Shown here: one piece after another, positions 52,773 through 62,499 of the stretch
How positions within the stretch are numbered: position 1 is the stretch's first letter
Layout of the letters: each line of letters begins with the position of its first letter
From: Frigoriflavimonas asaccharolytica
GTDB lineage: Bacteria; Bacteroidota; Bacteroidia; Flavobacteriales; Weeksellaceae
Assembly (NCBI RefSeq): GCF_013294015.1
Contig: NZ_JABSNO010000011.1
Coordinates: 1-64,000 of the forward strand
Reading direction: 5' to 3'
DNA: 64,000 nt
Notes under the pieces: model-generated
The model's database searches: none
What the model saw: the letters and a program-made list of their open reading frames with translations, nothing else
Told to the model about the DNA's origin: nothing
Position numbers and translations under genes: made by a program

Positions 52773-54344
52773 ATGAAGAATATATTTAAAATATCAGGTT
52801 TAGCTTTATTGCTATTCTTTACAAGCTCATGTAATAGGGATCAATTTGAACCTTTTGCACCAGGAGTTATATTTGAAGAAGATGCACTTAATACAAGTGC
52901 AGATATGAGTTTGCTTATGAATTCTGCTCTTGCAATTGGAAGCAGTAGATCAGAATCCGAATATGTATCTATTTTTACTGATGAAGTAGGTATCGGATTT
53001 GCAAACGGTGGACAAGGTATTACAGATGAATATGTATTCAATCTTAATCCAGGTTCAGATTTTCCAACCGCTATTTGGGCGGAAGGTTATTTAGCAATTT
53101 CTAGATTAAATAGAATTATTGATGCTGCAGATAATAGAGTAGTACCTACAAGTGCTGCAAATGCAAAGGTAATCGCAGGTATTAAAGCACAAGCTTTAAC
53201 TTTAAGAGCTTACCATCATTTGAGAATATTGTCATATTTCACAACTGATATGAAAAATGACGCTGCACTATCTGGTATTATTGCTGATAAAATTTTGCCA
53301 GCAGATGTAAATACATTTAAAAGAAATACCAATGGAGAAATGTATGCATTTATCCAGAAAGATCTTACAGATGCTATCGCTGCATTTGCTATAGAAGGTG
53401 CTGCTGCAAATCCTAATTATGCAAATGTAAATTTCGCAAGAGGTTTAAAAGCAAGAGCATATTCTTATAAAGGAGATTATGTAAACGCTGAACTTTGGGC
53501 AAATCAAGTAATCAGCAGTGGTCTTACTTTAGCTACAAAAACACAATATCGCACCATTTTTTGGACAGATGCTGTAGTTTCTGAAGTTATTTTTAGAGCT
53601 CAAAGAACGGCTCAACAAAATGCTCAAGCTTCAAACTTGCACAATGCTTGGTTTTCTATTAGTCCTCAAGCGGCTGGTTCTCCATTGTATGAGGTAAGTA
53701 GATCTTTGCATAATAAATTAAATCCAGGTAACTTGCCTGCAACATCTTTAGCTTCTCTATCAGATGTTCGTGCTAATCTTATTATTGGACCAGATTCATC
53801 TATTAATACTAATTATACGAATGCTCCTGATTATAGAAATGGTGACAGATTAATTATTAATAAACATGGAGGTAAATTCTCTGCAACGGAATCTGCATGG
53901 GCAAGAACATCTACGAACGGTAATAACAATTCTTTCAAAATCATGAGATTGGCAGAAATGTATACGATAAAAGCAGAAGCTAGAGCCAAAGTAAGTGATT
54001 ACAACGGTGTTAGAGATGCAATCAAATCAATCAGAGATGCTAGAAATGGAGCGGTTACTACACTTGCTGCACCTGCGTCAGATGTCGCTGCATGGAAAAT
54101 GATCTTAGACGAAAAAAGAATTGAATTCGCTTTCGAAGGTTATAGATATTTAGATCTAAAAAGATTAGGTACATTAGCTAACTCTGGTATTGATAGAGAT
54201 CCAGCAGATTATAGTTCATTAACTTCTAATTATCCAGGAGGTAACCCGAATAATTTGCCTTTAACAAGCTTTAAATTTACATTACCAATCCCTAACATTG
54301 AGGTAAATGTAAATACTGCAATTGTACAAAACCCAGGATATTAA
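52773..54344 (+). CDS. SusD/RagB-family surface lipoprotein
   Basis: This 523-residue lipoprotein has its lipobox at Cys20 (LFFTSSCNRD). Tetratricopeptide-like helices (ALTLRAYHHLRILSYF) and the C-terminal signature EKRIEFAFEGYRYLDLKRLG are typical of RagB/SusD proteins. It covers the SusC transporter on the cell surface and binds the substrate. It is in one operon with SusC (19 bp) and the small lipoprotein (18 bp). No glycosidase is linked in the window, so the substrate may be peptide or glycan. Confidence 0.94.
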   Translation: MKNIFKISGLALLLFFTSSCNRDQFEPFAPGVIFEEDALNTSADMSLLMNSALAIGSSRSESEYVSIFTDEVGIGFANGGQGITDEYVFNLNPGSDFPTAIWAEGYLAISRLNRIIDAADNRVVPTSAANAKVIAGIKAQALTLRAYHHLRILSYFTTDMKNDAALSGIIADKILPADVNTFKRNTNGEMYAFIQKDLTDAIAAFAIEGAAANPNYANVNFARGLKARAYSYKGDYVNAELWANQVISSGLTLATKTQYRTIFWTDAVVSEVIFRAQRTAQQNAQASNLHNAWFSISPQAAGSPLYEVSRSLHNKLNPGNLPATSLASLSDVRANLIIGPDSSINTNYTNAPDYRNGDRLIINKHGGKFSATESAWARTSTNGNNNSFKIMRLAEMYTIKAEARAKVSDYNGVRDAIKSIRDARNGAVTTLAAPASDVAAWKMILDEKRIEFAFEGYRYLDLKRLGTLANSGIDRDPADYSSLTSNYPGGNPNNLPLTSFKFTLPIPNIEVNVNTAIVQNPGY

Positions 54345-54362
54345 TCAAATAAATAAAATAAA

Positions 54363-55175
54363 ATGAAAAATATTATAAAATTATTTTCTATTTTCGCACT
54401 GTTCTTCATTGTAAGTTCTTGCGACGATAGTAGAGAAACTATTAGCTACGATGGCGAACCATCTGCTTACTTTTTAGATAAGTTCGCAGTAGTGAAAGGA
54501 CCGGATGTTGGTTCAAAAGAATACAATGTACAAATTGGTACAATTGCTCCTCTTAGTGCAGCTACTACTTTTAAAATTACAAAAGTTAGTGGTAACGCAG
54601 TTGAAGGTACAGATTATACTGTAGAAAATGGTGGATCAGTTACTATTCCAGCAGGTGCTAATTTAGGTTTTGTGAAAATCAAAGTATTTGGTGCAGCATT
54701 ATCTCAAAACGCTGCTAAAACATTAGTGTTCAGTTTAACTTCTCCAATTACTCAAGCAGAATTTAATAATACAACAAGTTTGTCCCTTATTTTTGGTTGC
54801 GAATCTGCTTTAGCAGGTGCATATTCTTTCTCAACTACAAATTTTGGAACATCTGCATCTAATTATCCTGGACCTAAAACAGGTACTGGAACTTTAACAA
54901 ATGTATCTGATGGTTTATATTTAATCTCAGAAGCAAGTTTTGGAGCATATGATGTAATCTACGGTGGAGATTTTGCTTCAGGTGTAAGATTAAAAGATAG
55001 CTGTGGTAAATTATCATTTGATGGTAACAACCAGTACGGAGATTCTTTTAATATATCTAACGTATCTGTAAATGGAACTAAATTAACATTTACTTGGACT
55101 ACATCTTATGGTGAGTATGGTACAACTGTATTAACAAGAACAGATGGAAAGAACTGGCCAGCTAATTTATATTAG
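54363..55175 (+). CDS. Lipoprotein with Calx-beta-like domain, third gene of the SusCD operon
   Basis: This 270-residue lipoprotein has its lipobox at Cys20 (FIVSSCDDS). The acidic residues directly after the cysteine resemble the surface-export signal of Bacteroidota lipoproteins. The VSGNAVEGTDYTVENGGSVTIPAG segment (about residues 75-100) resembles a Calx-beta-type repeat. A second beta-rich domain follows GCESALAGAY. It may be an accessory surface binding protein, comparable in position to SusE/SusF, though no sequence relation is claimed. Confidence 0.8.
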   Translation: MKNIIKLFSIFALFFIVSSCDDSRETISYDGEPSAYFLDKFAVVKGPDVGSKEYNVQIGTIAPLSAATTFKITKVSGNAVEGTDYTVENGGSVTIPAGANLGFVKIKVFGAALSQNAAKTLVFSLTSPITQAEFNNTTSLSLIFGCESALAGAYSFSTTNFGTSASNYPGPKTGTGTLTNVSDGLYLISEASFGAYDVIYGGDFASGVRLKDSCGKLSFDGNNQYGDSFNISNVSVNGTKLTFTWTTSYGEYGTTVLTRTDGKNWPANLY

Positions 55176-55200
55176 TAATTAGTTTCTTAAATTATATCTT

Positions 55201-55226
55201 AAACCTCGCAAATTTGCGAGGTTTTT
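55201..55226 (+). terminator. Rho-independent terminator after the SusCD operon
   Basis: The stem AAACCTCGCAAA pairs with TTTGCGAGGTTT and is followed by a run of Ts. It lies about 25 bp after the lipoprotein stop. Confidence 0.9.
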
Positions 55227-55242
55227 ATTTGCTTAAATTTCT

Positions 55243-55250
55243 TATTTTTG
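55243..55250 (+). promoter_or_regulatory. -7 box before the porin gene
   Basis: TATTTTTG matches TAnnTTTG, 17 bp before the ATG at 55267, so the leader would be about 10 bases. The nearest TTTG (55213-55216) lies 26 bp upstream inside the terminator stem. Confidence 0.5.
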
Positions 55251-55266
55251 CACTTAACATATTTTA

Positions 55267-57201
55267 ATGAAGTACTTTATTTTAATTCTTACTCTTTGGT
55301 CCACTTTTGCATCTGCACAAGTAATAAACAAAACCGACTCTAATAGAGTGAGGAAAAATGATTCTTTGGTAATAGATTCAGGCACCAAAGATTCTCTTAA
55401 AATCTTCAAGCCAACAATACAAGATTATAAATTTCGTACACAGTTTAGTGAAAAGAAAATATTAGATACTGTTTTATCAAAAAATAAAGTGTTCATCTAC
55501 ACTCAATACAATAATGAAGATGATTTTGGATTATTACAGTTTGCAAATGTGGGTAGTGGTTACAATCCGTTAGTATATAAAAATAACGATGAAGCCAATC
55601 TTGCACTATTACCCGAAAACAAAGCGTATAATATCCTTTCTATTAACGACGTTAAATATTATGATGTAAAAACACCAACAACTTCATTTATCTACCATAG
55701 TGGTGTAAACAATGGCGCTGTTTTACAAACTACCTACACTCAAAATATTGGAGATCGCATCAACTTTGCTGTAGAATATTTTGGCTTAAGGTCTGCAGGA
55801 AATTTTCAAAGAACTTTAGCAGCAAACAACACGACTCTTTTTTCCGGAAATTATATTTCTAAAAATAAAAAATTTGAGGCTTTTGCCCATTTTATTCATC
55901 AAAATATAAATAATGAAGAAAGTGGCGGTATAGAAAACGGAGATAGTTTTCTCTCAGACAATACAGCTACCAGCAACAGAATTTCCCTTCTTCCAAATCT
56001 TGTAGGTTCAAATTCACAATTTGCCTACCGAAGATATTATTTCAGCAGTCAATTTACTCCTTTCAATTCGGAAAAATATCCATTTAGAATTCGCTACACG
56101 GTTTATCATCAAACCAACAGATATCAGTTTGGACAAGAGAGTGCCGAGGCATTTTATTTAGATACAAATACAGATGCTTTGCAAAATTACGTTTTAGGGG
56201 CAAGTAAATTTTCCAAAAATTTTAGCAATACTGTAAGTTTAGTTTTTGATAATGCAAAGTTTAAGTTGGATGGCGGTCTTCGTTACCAGAAAATAAAATT
56301 AGGAGTTTCGGATCCCATTACCATTAATAATATTGAAATTGGTACCGAACGAAATGAAAATAGAATAGGTGCAGTAGGAAATTTGGGGATTTTTCTCTGG
56401 GATAAAATTGACCTTAAATCAAATCTAGAATTTTCTAATGGAACAGAGTTCGGAACTTTTTTCAAATCTTCAAATAATTTAAAATTAGAACCGATAAAAG
56501 ATTATTTCATCAATGCAAAAGTAAATTTTCAAACCGCTTCTCCAAGCTTTAATTATCTGGTAAATACTTCAATTTTCACAAAATTTAATTACCAAAATAC
56601 AGATTTTAAAAATGAAAATCGAACGGAAATTGGTGGCAGTCTTCAATTAAAGTGGTTTCAAACAGAATTATTTGCAAATTATTTTCGGGTAGAAAATTTT
56701 ACCTATTTTGATAATGTAGGTATTCCCAAACAAAGCCAAGAAGCTGTAAATATCGCTCAATTTGGAGGTGATGCCACTTTTAGTTATAAAAAATTTAAAC
56801 TGAACACGAGATTGCAATTCCAAAATACACTAAATAATGAAGCGCTCTTTCCAGCTCCAGATGTTGTGGCAAGAGCCAATGTTTTTTATCAAACCAAGGC
56901 TTTCAAAGATGCTGCGGAAATTCAAACAGGTATAAAAGCTTACTATTTTACAAAATTTGATTCTAGAGAGTTTTTTCCAGTTTTAAATGAGTTTATTTTG
57001 CCAGGTTCTAGTCCTTTTTCTATTGGTGGACAGCCAATTGTTGATGCCTATTTTAATATGAAGGTGAAAAGATTTTTCGTATTTTTGGAGGGTCAACACA
57101 TCAATACGCTGCTCATAAAAAATGAAACTTATTCGGCACCGAATTATCCCTACACAGATTTCAGAATAAATATTGGTATCGTATGGTATCTCATCAATTA
57201 A
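55267..57201 (+). CDS. Putative outer-membrane porin (Porin_10 type)
   Basis: This 644-residue protein has a signal peptide (KYFILILTLWSTFASA). Alternating beta-strand patterns run throughout (FIYTQYNNEDDFGLLQFANV, INFAVEYFGLRSAGNF and many later strands), and it ends with an aromatic-rich strand (FRINIGIVWYLIN). This matches the putative porin family of Flavobacteriia. The transported solute is unknown. It precedes bshC by 9 bp, so the two may be cotranscribed. Confidence 0.85.
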   Translation: MKYFILILTLWSTFASAQVINKTDSNRVRKNDSLVIDSGTKDSLKIFKPTIQDYKFRTQFSEKKILDTVLSKNKVFIYTQYNNEDDFGLLQFANVGSGYNPLVYKNNDEANLALLPENKAYNILSINDVKYYDVKTPTTSFIYHSGVNNGAVLQTTYTQNIGDRINFAVEYFGLRSAGNFQRTLAANNTTLFSGNYISKNKKFEAFAHFIHQNINNEESGGIENGDSFLSDNTATSNRISLLPNLVGSNSQFAYRRYYFSSQFTPFNSEKYPFRIRYTVYHQTNRYQFGQESAEAFYLDTNTDALQNYVLGASKFSKNFSNTVSLVFDNAKFKLDGGLRYQKIKLGVSDPITINNIEIGTERNENRIGAVGNLGIFLWDKIDLKSNLEFSNGTEFGTFFKSSNNLKLEPIKDYFINAKVNFQTASPSFNYLVNTSIFTKFNYQNTDFKNENRTEIGGSLQLKWFQTELFANYFRVENFTYFDNVGIPKQSQEAVNIAQFGGDATFSYKKFKLNTRLQFQNTLNNEALFPAPDVVARANVFYQTKAFKDAAEIQTGIKAYYFTKFDSREFFPVLNEFILPGSSPFSIGGQPIVDAYFNMKVKRFFVFLEGQHINTLLIKNETYSAPNYPYTDFRINIGIVWYLIN

Positions 57202-57210
57202 ATTTACGAT

Positions 57211-58797
57211 TTGAAAATTTTAGAAAACATAAACTTTACAGACTTAAATAATATTCCACAATTAATTAAAGATTTTTTGCGGGGCGATTTGGCAGATTTT
57301 ACCAGCGATATGTTTTCCTTAGAAAACTTTCAAACTAAAATAGAGCGTAAAGAAAATTCCTTTTCCGCGGAAAAAAGATCAATTTTAGCAGATTGTTTGA
57401 AAAAGCAATTGGCAAATGTACATTTAAGAGAAAAGCAGACTGAAAACTTACAACTGCTCAATAAGAAAAATACATTTACTATTACGACTGGTCACCAGTT
57501 GAATCTCTTTTCTGGTCCTGCTTTTTTTATTTATAAAATTTTGCAGACCATAAAAACTGCAAGTTTTCTTTCTCAGAAATTTCCAGAAGCTCAATTTGTA
57601 CCAATATTTTGGATGGCGACCGAAGATCATGATTTTGAAGAGATCAATCATTTTAAAACTGAGCATAATTTCTACGAAATAAGAGGAGAATCTGGAGGAG
57701 TAGTAGGGAAAATAGTTCCAGAGAATTTGCACTTTATTACAGAATTTTCTGAGGAATTTCAAGATTCTGTTTTCGGCACAGAGCTAAATTTAATTATAAA
57801 AGAAGCCTACAAATTGGGTAATAATCTTACCGAAGCTACAAGAACTTTAGTTCAAAGATTGTTTTCAGAATTTGGATTGCTGATGATTGATGGTGATGAT
57901 GCAAGTTTAAAAAAACAAATAATTCCAATTTTTGAGGAAGAATTACAACATCAGACTTTAAAAAAGTATAGTTCTGATAAGGTAGATTTTTTAATTAATA
58001 CGTACGGCAAAGCTCAAGTAAATCCTAGAGATATTAATCTTTTTTATCTCACAGACACGCGAGATAGGATAGAATTTGCGAATGGAAATTATCATATCGT
58101 AGACAAAAATATATCATTTACTAAAGATGAAATGATGCAAGAATTGCAAATGTTTCCCGAGAAATTTAGTCCAAATGCTTTGATGCGGCCAGTTTTCCAA
58201 GAGTTTATATTGCCAAATCTTGCGTACATTGGCGGCAATGCAGAAATAATGTACTGGTTGGAATTAAAAGATTTTTTCGCAAATTTAGAAATTCCTTTTC
58301 CAATATTGATTCCTAGAAACTCTTTTTTATTCCTAAAAGAGAAAACAGTAGAAAAAGTTGCTAAGCTTAAATTGGAGATTGTAGATTTATTCAAAAATTT
58401 TGAAAATATTTCTAAAAATCTGTTGCTAAACAATCATGAAATTTTAGAACATTTAGATTTTTTAGAAATTAAATTGAAAACTCAGTTTTCGGAAATGAAA
58501 ACTTCTGCCGAGAGTACAGATATAACTTTCGGACAATTAGTAGTTGCGGAGGAAACAAGACAATTAAAATCTTTTGATCGTATGAAAAAGAGATTGTTGC
58601 GTGCAGAGAAAATAAAACAAAGCGAACTTCTAGATAGAGCTAGAAATTTGTTTACAGAAATTCATCCTTCTGGTATTTGGCAGGAAAGAGTTTATAATTT
58701 TAGCGTTTTTTATGCAGAAGAAGGAGAATCTTGGCTTCAATTTTGTCTAAAAGAAATGCCAATTGAAAATCCGGAATTGGTAATTGCGGTAATTTAA
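57211..58797 (+). CDS. bshC: Bacillithiol biosynthesis cysteine-adding enzyme BshC
   Basis: This 528-residue protein starts at TTG 57211 (KILENINFTDLNNIPQLIKD). It has the BshC landmarks TITTGHQLNLFSGPAFFIYK (about residue 90), VPIFWMATEDHDFEEINHF (about 130) and the C-terminal HPSGIWQERVYNFSVFYAEE. It adds cysteine to GlcN-malate in the last step of bacillithiol synthesis. No other bsh genes are in the window. The lack of a nearby ATG supports TTG as the start. Confidence 0.93.
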   Translation: MKILENINFTDLNNIPQLIKDFLRGDLADFTSDMFSLENFQTKIERKENSFSAEKRSILADCLKKQLANVHLREKQTENLQLLNKKNTFTITTGHQLNLFSGPAFFIYKILQTIKTASFLSQKFPEAQFVPIFWMATEDHDFEEINHFKTEHNFYEIRGESGGVVGKIVPENLHFITEFSEEFQDSVFGTELNLIIKEAYKLGNNLTEATRTLVQRLFSEFGLLMIDGDDASLKKQIIPIFEEELQHQTLKKYSSDKVDFLINTYGKAQVNPRDINLFYLTDTRDRIEFANGNYHIVDKNISFTKDEMMQELQMFPEKFSPNALMRPVFQEFILPNLAYIGGNAEIMYWLELKDFFANLEIPFPILIPRNSFLFLKEKTVEKVAKLKLEIVDLFKNFENISKNLLLNNHEILEHLDFLEIKLKTQFSEMKTSAESTDITFGQLVVAEETRQLKSFDRMKKRLLRAEKIKQSELLDRARNLFTEIHPSGIWQERVYNFSVFYAEEGESWLQFCLKEMPIENPELVIAVI

Positions 58798-58833
58798 TTT
58801 TAAAGCAGTATTTTTACCATTATTTTTTAGAAC

Positions 58834-60510
58834 ATGAATAAGTTTTTATTTTTATTTAGCATTTTATTAGTGAGTTGGGCATCTGCGCAAAAAACGCATA
58901 CCGCTGCACAAGGTGATACTCCGTATGGAATTTCCAAAATGTACAATTTGACATTAGAAGATTTGTACAAATTAAACCCAAACTTAGAAGATGGGGTTTT
59001 AAATATTGGAGATAAAATTACCGTAGCAAAAGCTGGCACAACTTCTAATGCTACCTCCAGCAAAACTGCAGATATTATTTTGCAACCAAAGCAGACCATC
59101 TATGGTTTGACGAAACAATACAAAATTTCTGAATCAGAATTAAGAAAATTGAATCCAGATTTAGACAATAACATGAAAATTGGTGATAGAATTACTTTAC
59201 CAACGGACAAAATTTCTAAATACGGAAACGGACAACCATTAGCTACAGAAGAAGTTTCTGAAGATAAGATTTCCAATGTAAAAGATTATGTGCAAGTAGA
59301 AGTTCCTACTTATACTACTACAAGTGTAAAAGACGATTTTTTATATTACACTGTTCAAGATGGAGATACAACTTTTGGTATTATTAATAAATTTAATGTA
59401 ACCATAGATCAATTAATTACTTTGAATCCGCAGCTATCTAATGGTTTGAAGTCTGGAATGATTTTGAAAATAAAAAAATTAGCAGCTTCTTATATTAAAA
59501 AATCTGGCGATGCATTAAATGTAGTGTTCATGTTGCCATTTGGCTATGAAAATGGAGATTCTAAATATAGAGAAATGTCTTTAGAGTTTTTGACTGGAGT
59601 AAAGCTTGCTTTAGAAAGAAATGCTAAAAATGGTCAAAAATTAAATGTGAAAATTGTAGATGCAGGTAATGAATCTACCTTCAAAAAATCCCTTTCTCAG
59701 GTAGATAAAGATGCAACAGACTTAATAGTCGGGCCGTTTCTTAAATCCAATTTAGTAGAAGTTTTGGATTATGTGAAACTGAACAAAATCCCGGTGGTTG
59801 CACCTTTTGCAAACAGCGAAGATTTGCACTCCTATGAAAATTTGATCATTATAGAAACAGATCATCAAATATACGCCGACAAAATCGCAGAGGAAGTTCT
59901 GAAAACGTACAGCAATCAAAAAATTTATATAGTTGCAGGTAGTGAAAAGCAATACGCAAACTCAATAAAAGCTACCATTTTAAAACAATCGAAAAATGCA
60001 GAAGTTTTTATCATTTCTTCATCTTCAGAATTGAAGTTGGATACCAACATGATGACTGGGCAAGCTGCACCAATAATTGCAATTTTAGCTGATAATAGAA
60101 ATTCTGAAGGTGCTGCTTTCGCCACCAAATTGTTAGAATTGTCTAGCGAAATTGAGGGTATCAGAGCTTTTAGTATGTATTATTCTTCCATATTCGATTC
60201 TAAACAAGAAAATCTTCGCCAAGTAAATTTGATGTATTTGGTAGATACAAAAATAAATATGGAAGGTTCTTTTGAAAAAGAAATTTTGAGAGATTACGAA
60301 GAAAAATATTGTAAAAAGCCCGGGAAATATGCTGTTGTTGGATTTGATGTTACCAACGATATGTTGAGCAGAGAAAATAGCAAAGGCGAAATTTTTAAGC
60401 AAATATCCAAAGCACAAACACAATTGGCTACAAAATTTGATTTCGTAAGAACCAACGGTAATGGAGCTTACTTAAACACAGGATATCGTGTTGTGCGTTT
60501 AGCTCCCTAA
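58834..60510 (+). CDS. Secreted LysM protein with periplasmic-binding-type domain
   Basis: This 558-residue protein has a signal peptide (KFLFLFSILLVSWASA). Three LysM domains follow: HTAAQGDTPYGISKMYNL.. (about 22-66), LQPKQTIYGLTKQYKI.. (about 84-125) and YTVQDGDTTFGIINKF.. (about 170-215). A C-terminal domain (about 225-555) has the type 1 periplasmic-binding fold (VVFMLPFGYENGDSKYREMS, DLIVGPFLKSNLVEVLDY, IYIVAGSEKQYANSIKA). LysM domains bind peptidoglycan. The combination is common in Flavobacteriia, and the ligand of the binding domain is unknown. It follows bshC by 36 bp. Confidence 0.9.
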   Translation: MNKFLFLFSILLVSWASAQKTHTAAQGDTPYGISKMYNLTLEDLYKLNPNLEDGVLNIGDKITVAKAGTTSNATSSKTADIILQPKQTIYGLTKQYKISESELRKLNPDLDNNMKIGDRITLPTDKISKYGNGQPLATEEVSEDKISNVKDYVQVEVPTYTTTSVKDDFLYYTVQDGDTTFGIINKFNVTIDQLITLNPQLSNGLKSGMILKIKKLAASYIKKSGDALNVVFMLPFGYENGDSKYREMSLEFLTGVKLALERNAKNGQKLNVKIVDAGNESTFKKSLSQVDKDATDLIVGPFLKSNLVEVLDYVKLNKIPVVAPFANSEDLHSYENLIIIETDHQIYADKIAEEVLKTYSNQKIYIVAGSEKQYANSIKATILKQSKNAEVFIISSSSELKLDTNMMTGQAAPIIAILADNRNSEGAAFATKLLELSSEIEGIRAFSMYYSSIFDSKQENLRQVNLMYLVDTKINMEGSFEKEILRDYEEKYCKKPGKYAVVGFDVTNDMLSRENSKGEIFKQISKAQTQLATKFDFVRTNGNGAYLNTGYRVVRLAP

Positions 60511-60565
60511 AGTAGTACTCAAAAATTAAACAAAACTCACTATCAGAATTTAGTTTTTTTAACGC

Positions 60566-60573
60566 TAAATTTG
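60566..60573 (+). promoter_or_regulatory. -7 box before fabD
   Basis: TAAATTTG matches TAnnTTTG, 23 bp before the fabD ATG. An AAAAGGA purine stretch lies 5 bp before the start codon. No TTTG is visible at -33. Confidence 0.5.
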
Positions 60574-60595
60574 TAGAAATAATTAAAAGGATTTA

Positions 60596-61462
60596 ATGAA
60601 GGCACTAGTATTTCCAGGTCAAGGATCGCAATTTGTAGGGATGGGAAAAGATCTCTATGAAATGAGAAAAGAAATAAAAGACTTGATGGATTCTGCAAAC
60701 GAAATTCTAGGTTTCGATATACTTTCTGTAATGTTTGAGGGAGATGCAGAAGCCTTGAAGAAAACAGAAATCACACAACCTGCAATATTTATACATTCTC
60801 TTGCAAAGCTGAAAATTGCAGACGCAAAAGGAGTAGAAATGGTTGCTGGACATTCTCTAGGAGAATTTTCTGCTTTGGTTGCAAACGGTGCAATTACTTT
60901 TCATGATGGCTTAAAGCTTGTTTCTGCTAGAGCAAAAGCAATGCAAGAAGCTTGTGATGCCAATCCTAGTTCTATGGCAGCTATTCTTGGTTTAGATGAT
61001 GCTACGGTAGAAAATATTTGCAACAGTATAGATGGTATTGTCGTACCTGCAAACTATAATTGTCCGGGACAATTGGTGATCTCTGGAGAAACTTCTGCAG
61101 TAGAAATCGCCTGTGAAAAAATGAAAGAAGCCGGAGCAAAAAGAGCTTTGATGTTACCTGTAAATGGAGCTTTTCATTCTCCGATGATGCTTTCTGCGCA
61201 AGAAATATTGGCAGATGCAATAGAAAAAACAAAATTTAGAAAACCGAGTTACCCTATTTATCAAAATATTACCACTACTGCAGTTACCGATCCAGACGAG
61301 ATAAAAGCAAATCTGATTGCACAATTGACAGGACCTGTAAAATGGACTCAATCTGTACAGAACATGATCAAAGATGGAGCGACAACTTTTGTAGAAGTTG
61401 GTCCTGGAAATACTTTGCAAGGTCTTATCAAAAAAATTGATAAAACAGTAGAAGCTCTATAG
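60596..61462 (+). CDS. fabD: Malonyl-CoA:ACP transacylase
   Basis: This 288-residue enzyme starts KALVFPGQGSQFVGMGKDLY. It has the catalytic serine Ser87 in AGHSLGEFSALV, the Arg in VSARAKAMQEA, and the later histidine in NGAFHSPMM. It transfers malonyl groups from CoA to the acyl carrier protein for fatty-acid synthesis. It lies 11 bp before the GHMP kinase gene. It is a housekeeping enzyme and gives no evidence about the block B carrier protein. Confidence 0.96.
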   Translation: MKALVFPGQGSQFVGMGKDLYEMRKEIKDLMDSANEILGFDILSVMFEGDAEALKKTEITQPAIFIHSLAKLKIADAKGVEMVAGHSLGEFSALVANGAITFHDGLKLVSARAKAMQEACDANPSSMAAILGLDDATVENICNSIDGIVVPANYNCPGQLVISGETSAVEIACEKMKEAGAKRALMLPVNGAFHSPMMLSAQEILADAIEKTKFRKPSYPIYQNITTTAVTDPDEIKANLIAQLTGPVKWTQSVQNMIKDGATTFVEVGPGNTLQGLIKKIDKTVEAL

Positions 61463-61473
61463 ATTTTTAAAAA

Positions 61474-62382
61474 ATGGGTACATTATTTTCACCTGGAAAA
61501 TTGTTGCTCACGTCAGAATATCTGGTTTTGGATGGCGCTCTAGCTTTGGCAGTTCCCACAAATGTTGGTCAAGAATTAAATTTTAATGAAATTGAAGATG
61601 GAAAATCGCTCATTTTTTGGGAGGCTTTTCATCAAGATCAAGCTTGGTTGAAAGTTAAAATTAATTACCAAAGTTGGGAAATAATTGAGACCAATTTGCC
61701 AAACGAAGCTGCATTTATTTTAAAAGTTTTAAGAGAGGTTCAGCGTTTATCTTTGAATAAATTTCATTCAAATACATCTTATCAGCTTCGCACCAATCTA
61801 CAATTTCCCGCCAATTTCGGTTTGGGAAGCAGCTCTACTTTAATGAACAATCTTGCAAATTGGGCCGTAATTGACGCTTTTGTTTTAAATGATAATTGTT
61901 TAGGAGGAAGCGGTTACGATATTGCGATTGCAAAAGAAAATAAATCTATATTATTTAAAATTAATAAAAATTTAGCCAGAGAAGTTGAAGTAGTAGATTT
62001 TTACCCAGATTTCAAAGATGATTTAATTTTCGTTCATTTAAATCAAAAACAAGACTCTAGAGAAGGTATTTCGCTATATAAAAGTAAAATGAAATCCGAA
62101 GTTCTCATAGATGAATTCTCTAGAATTACGCAAGATGCACTTGCAACAGGTTCTCTATCAGATTTTTCTGCTTTAATGATACTGCATGAAGCTCTATTGT
62201 CAAAATTTTTAGAAATACCAACTACCAAAGAAAAATTCTTTCCAGATTGTCCGGTTTTTATAAAAAGTCTTGGAGCTTGGGGTGGAGATTTCATCCTTAC
62301 GTCTAAATTTTCGGGATTTGAAAATTACTTCAAAACAAAAGGATATTTTACCATTTTTGAATGGTCAGATTTAATTAATTGA
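61474..62382 (+). CDS. GYDIA-family GHMP kinase
   Basis: This 302-residue protein starts LFSPGKLLLTSEYLVLDGAL, with the ATP-binding loop FGLGSSSTLMNNLANW (about residue 115) and the family-defining GGSGYDIAIAKE. GHMP kinases phosphorylate small molecules such as mevalonate or homoserine, and the GYDIA subgroup is typical of Bacteroidota with no firmly known substrate. A mevalonate-pathway role is possible. It is 11 bp downstream of fabD. Confidence 0.92.
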   Translation: MGTLFSPGKLLLTSEYLVLDGALALAVPTNVGQELNFNEIEDGKSLIFWEAFHQDQAWLKVKINYQSWEIIETNLPNEAAFILKVLREVQRLSLNKFHSNTSYQLRTNLQFPANFGLGSSSTLMNNLANWAVIDAFVLNDNCLGGSGYDIAIAKENKSILFKINKNLAREVEVVDFYPDFKDDLIFVHLNQKQDSREGISLYKSKMKSEVLIDEFSRITQDALATGSLSDFSALMILHEALLSKFLEIPTTKEKFFPDCPVFIKSLGAWGGDFILTSKFSGFENYFKTKGYFTIFEWSDLIN

Positions 62383-62458
62383 TTTTTAAGTATTTGCAGA
62401 ATATTATGTACTGACCAATATCACAGTAATCTCTTTTTTTAGAATTATAAATTTTCCG

Positions 62459-62466
62459 TAGATTTG
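62459..62466 (+). promoter_or_regulatory. Candidate -7 box before pckA
   Basis: TAGATTTG matches TAnnTTTG, 33 bp before the pckA ATG. The -33 region is T-rich without a clear TTTG. Confidence 0.4.
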
Positions 62467-62499
62467 GAAGACACGTAACTAGAAATATAATATTTGCTT

